DNA from: Oxyruncus cristatus
Lineage: Eukaryota > Chordata > Aves > Passeriformes > Cotingidae
Length of the DNA stretch: 64,000 nt
Direction of reading: 5' to 3'
Assembly: GCA_013399855.1 (NCBI GenBank)
Contig: VXAY01007011.1
Span: 1,530,716-1,594,715, forward strand
The translations under genes and the position numbers were made by a program. This document shows positions 62,601-64,000 of this stretch, piece after piece (position 1 is the stretch's first letter; every line of letters begins with the position of its first letter). The notes under the pieces were generated by a model. That model did not search any database. It was given only the letters and a program-made list of their open reading frames with translations, and was not told the origin of the DNA.

Positions 62601-64000
62601 ACTCTGCCTTCATTGTGAGGCAGGAACCCCAGTACTTGTGCTGCAGCACCCAGGAAATAAGTGATTTTGGTGTTTCCCTTCCACACACACTCCTGATAAG
62701 CTCAGGGTCCATCCCAGATGTACAAAGGGTCAGGTCTATGGGTTTTGCTGAGCCCACTCAGATTTCACTGGAAATAACTTGGAGGCAAACCAGGACCAGC
62801 AATAGGAGATGAAGATCTGCTCCTTAATATAAACTTCTCTGATTCTACAGCAGTAATTTAAGTAAATCTTTCAGCAGCATAAACGTCCAAGGATTTCTGT
62901 ATTTCCCTGAAAAAAATGTATAGCTATGGACTGCCACCAACAAATACCTAAACACTGTCTTCTGGATAAAAATGGTCTTGTAACAGTTCTGCCACTGAAT
63001 TGATTCTCCCAATAACAGGCATTGGTCTCTTATAAGCAATATTTGCCTGGCTTGTGAGGGAAGGGATTTGAACTAAGACTTAAGACATCCCATGTTTCCT
63101 TATGGAAGGAAGCAAAGATGACTCCACTGAAGTTAGTGGAATTCACCAGTTCAAAAAGAGGGTGGAGTGGGGGAAAATCAGGCTGTTGCCCATGTAATCT
63201 ACTTGAAGCAGGAACTAGACATTGAACTAATCAGAGCACAGTGTACCTCTGGACAATTTTTCTTCTGTTTCTAAAGAAATGTCCTGCTCAAGGACCTTCC
63301 TGCACCCAAGTAACTGTTTTCTCATTCCTGTTTGATTTTTTTCCCCTGAAGGATCTCCTAGCTATATTGTATATGAAAGGACCTTTCTCTGAAGGGATAT
63401 TCAGAAAAGCTGCCAATGAGAAAGCACGAAAGGAATTGAAGGAGGACCTAAACAAAGGTGGCAATGTGGATTTGAAAAGCAAATCTGTCCACCTGCTGGC
63501 AGTGGTTTTGAAGGTGAGCAACTCTGAGCTACATTGGTGGGAGGACATTGCTAATCTGCACAGGCCCACTCCAGTGCCCAGAGCTGATGTAGGTGAGACT
63601 CCAAACTAAAGCCAGAACAAAGCCAGAACAAATGTTTCAGGGTTAGGAAAGTTTGGAATTTTCCTTGTCCACCTGATTTTCAGACCTACTTGTGCTGCTG
63701 ATTTCCTGCATGCCCTGAGGAAACTCACTTTTTCCTCCTCCTCAGCATCCTCCCAGGAGGATTAGTGAGATTTATGGGTGAACAAAAAGCAGCTGAAAGC
63801 TGGTTCCTGTTACCACACAAGTTCAAGTGCACTTGAGCATTTTCCTGCTCAAGTCAACCTGCCTCCTAGAAAGCCCATGTGACAGTAATGCTCCCTCTGT
63901 CCTCAGAGATAGTGTCAAAGCTTCATCTCAATTTCTTGGCCTTGCAGGACTTTCTCCGAAATATTCCCTCCAAACTCCTGTCAGCTGACCTCTATGAGAA
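59623..64000 (+). CDS. TAGAP-like: TAGAP/ARHGAP20-like Rho GTPase-activating protein (partial, runs off right edge)
   Basis: Eight exons in one continuous frame: 59623-59664, 60099-60183, 60289-60342, 60947-61013, 62398-62570, 63352-63513, 63948-64000 (cut by the window end), with an upstream part missing; seven are visible and all junctions are GT-AG with matching phases. Domain order: C-terminal helix of a PH domain (REVKELWLDSLLG), a linker (PPIKLLMKVFSSCNT, then SKTLNAGNMESLIECQSE), a Lys/Arg/Ser-rich stretch, then the RhoGAP domain with DLLAILYMKGPFSEGIFRKA. The linker and GAP closely match TAGAP, while the PH end is shared with ARHGAP20. The product should act in the cytoplasm on Rho-family GTPases. 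No stop or frameshift is seen. Bird annotations often call such genes ARHGAP20-like. Confidence 0.9.
60099..60183 (+). CDS. TAGAP-like: RhoGAP gene exon: PH-GAP linker
   Basis: An 85-base exon between AAATAG and GTGAGT. It completes the Gly codon begun in the previous exon and reads QTKGLKETRVSRAPPIKLL, then MKVFSSCNT. The PPIKLL.KVFSSCNT segment fits the region preceding KTLNA in this family. The acceptor lacks a long pyrimidine tract directly next to the AG but has one slightly upstream. Confidence 0.8.
60289..60342 (+). CDS. TAGAP-like: RhoGAP gene exon: TAGAP signature linker
   Basis: A 54-base exon (18 codons, phase 0 on both sides) between TTGCCTAG and GTAAGC. It reads SKTLNAGNMESLIECQSE, nearly identical to the N-terminal signature of TAGAP. 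This is the best evidence for the TAGAP rather than a general RhoGAP assignment. Confidence 0.9.
60876..60907. repeat. Perfect 16-bp tandem duplication close to a splice acceptor
   Basis: CTGGTGCCCCTTGCTA occurs twice head to tail and is followed by a partial third unit (CTGGTG). It ends about 35 bases before the acceptor of the exon at 60947, where the branch point would be expected. Confidence 0.9.
60947..61013 (+). CDS. TAGAP-like: RhoGAP gene exon: variable linker
   Basis: A 67-base exon between CTTCTTGCAG and GTGAGT, reading ADAKKCPPLVPADAEDRLCL then ST plus one base. It corresponds to the poorly conserved region after IECQSE in TAGAP. Phase agrees with both neighbours. Confidence 0.8.
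62398..62570 (+). CDS. TAGAP-like: RhoGAP gene exon: basic/Ser-rich stretch and start of GAP domain
   Basis: A 173-base exon after TTGCTTGCAG and before GTAAGG. It begins by completing an Ala codon, then DGTKKRKKLISQSFTLRRSF, and later KITLFGQPLAIICGEDDTLP and QPVQ. The LFGQPL..IC...DTLP..VQ motif is the standard entry of RhoGAP domains in this subfamily. The KKRKK stretch resembles a nuclear-localisation or phosphoinositide-binding basic patch, which is inference. Confidence 0.9.
63352..63513 (+). CDS. TAGAP-like: RhoGAP gene exon with catalytic arginine finger
   Basis: A 162-base exon (54 codons, phase 0 both sides) between CCCTGAAG and GTGAGC. It reads DLLAILYMKGPFSEGIFRKA, then ANEKARKELKEDLNKGGNVD and ends SVHLLAVVLK. 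The Arg in GIFRKA (18th codon of the exon) is the arginine finger that enters the GTPase active site. Lys in ARKELKE matches the second conserved basic position of the family. The intact arginine argues for catalytic competence. Confidence 0.92.
63948..64000 (+). CDS. TAGAP-like: RhoGAP gene exon, cut by window end
   Basis: The exon starts after CCTTGCAG and reads DFLRNIPSKLLSADLYE before the window ends. DFLR.IP.KL is the next conserved RhoGAP segment. The following exons would be those equivalent to the pair at 8849-8097 on the opposite strand. Confidence 0.9.

Noticed and set aside
62255..62686. Reverse ORF of 143 codons
   Set aside because: It is antisense to the secure RhoGAP exon at 62398-62570.
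1..64000. CRISPR arrays, tRNA or rRNA genes, bacterial operons
   Set aside because: No regularly spaced repeats, cloverleaf-type sequences or rRNA segments were noticed. The sequence is eukaryotic in style with introns and LINEs.

Overview
The window looks like vertebrate, most likely avian, nuclear DNA. The support is long non-coding stretches, small exons with canonical GT-AG junctions, CR1-type LINE 3' ends of the kind that dominate bird genomes, and a decayed ERV whose long terminal repeat and tRNA-Lys-type primer site resemble avian elements. A passerine is plausible but not shown. Most of the 64 kb is intergenic or intronic, and the many short ORFs in it look like chance.

The only gene family I recognise with confidence is a T-cell-activation Rho GTPase-activating protein (TAGAP/ARHGAP20-like). 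It occurs at three places. (1) At the right edge, on the + strand, seven complete exons and the start of an eighth (59623-64000) encode the end of a PH-like domain, a linker and the first part of a RhoGAP domain including the arginine finger. The gene runs off the window. (2) At 8097-8849, on the - strand, two intact exons encode the second half of a RhoGAP domain and the start of the acidic/Ser-rich tail. I find no partner exons. (3) At 31936-32325, on the + strand, there is a truncated copy of the tail of the arginine-finger exon plus its following intron. Its 5' part is replaced by unrelated DNA. A repeat of about 400 bp lies just upstream of copies 2 and 3, in the same orientation relative to the gene.

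Layout: 1-8.1 kb nothing recognisable; 8.1-8.85 kb RhoGAP exon pair (-); 9.35-9.76 kb repeat block; 10.3 kb CR1 fragment; 12.16-14.72 kb degenerate ERV with a 5' LTR, primer site, protease and RT remnants, and only the tail of a 3' LTR; 17.1-17.56 kb CpG island with one unresolved base; 18.1 kb old CR1; 18-31 kb mostly featureless; 31.5-32.3 kb repeat block plus truncated RhoGAP copy; 37.0 kb CR1; 39.0-39.24 kb G/T-only low-complexity tract; 40.1 kb old CR1-like end; 41.0-41.5 kb unexplained open frame (-); 42.5 and 44.7 kb a repeated 120-bp element; 53.4-53.6 kb small GC-rich island; 55.0 kb exon candidate; 59.6-64 kb the RhoGAP gene.

No tRNA, rRNA, CRISPR array or prokaryotic feature was seen. 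The interesting part is the scattered, partly rearranged RhoGAP family. I found no convincing wholly new system.
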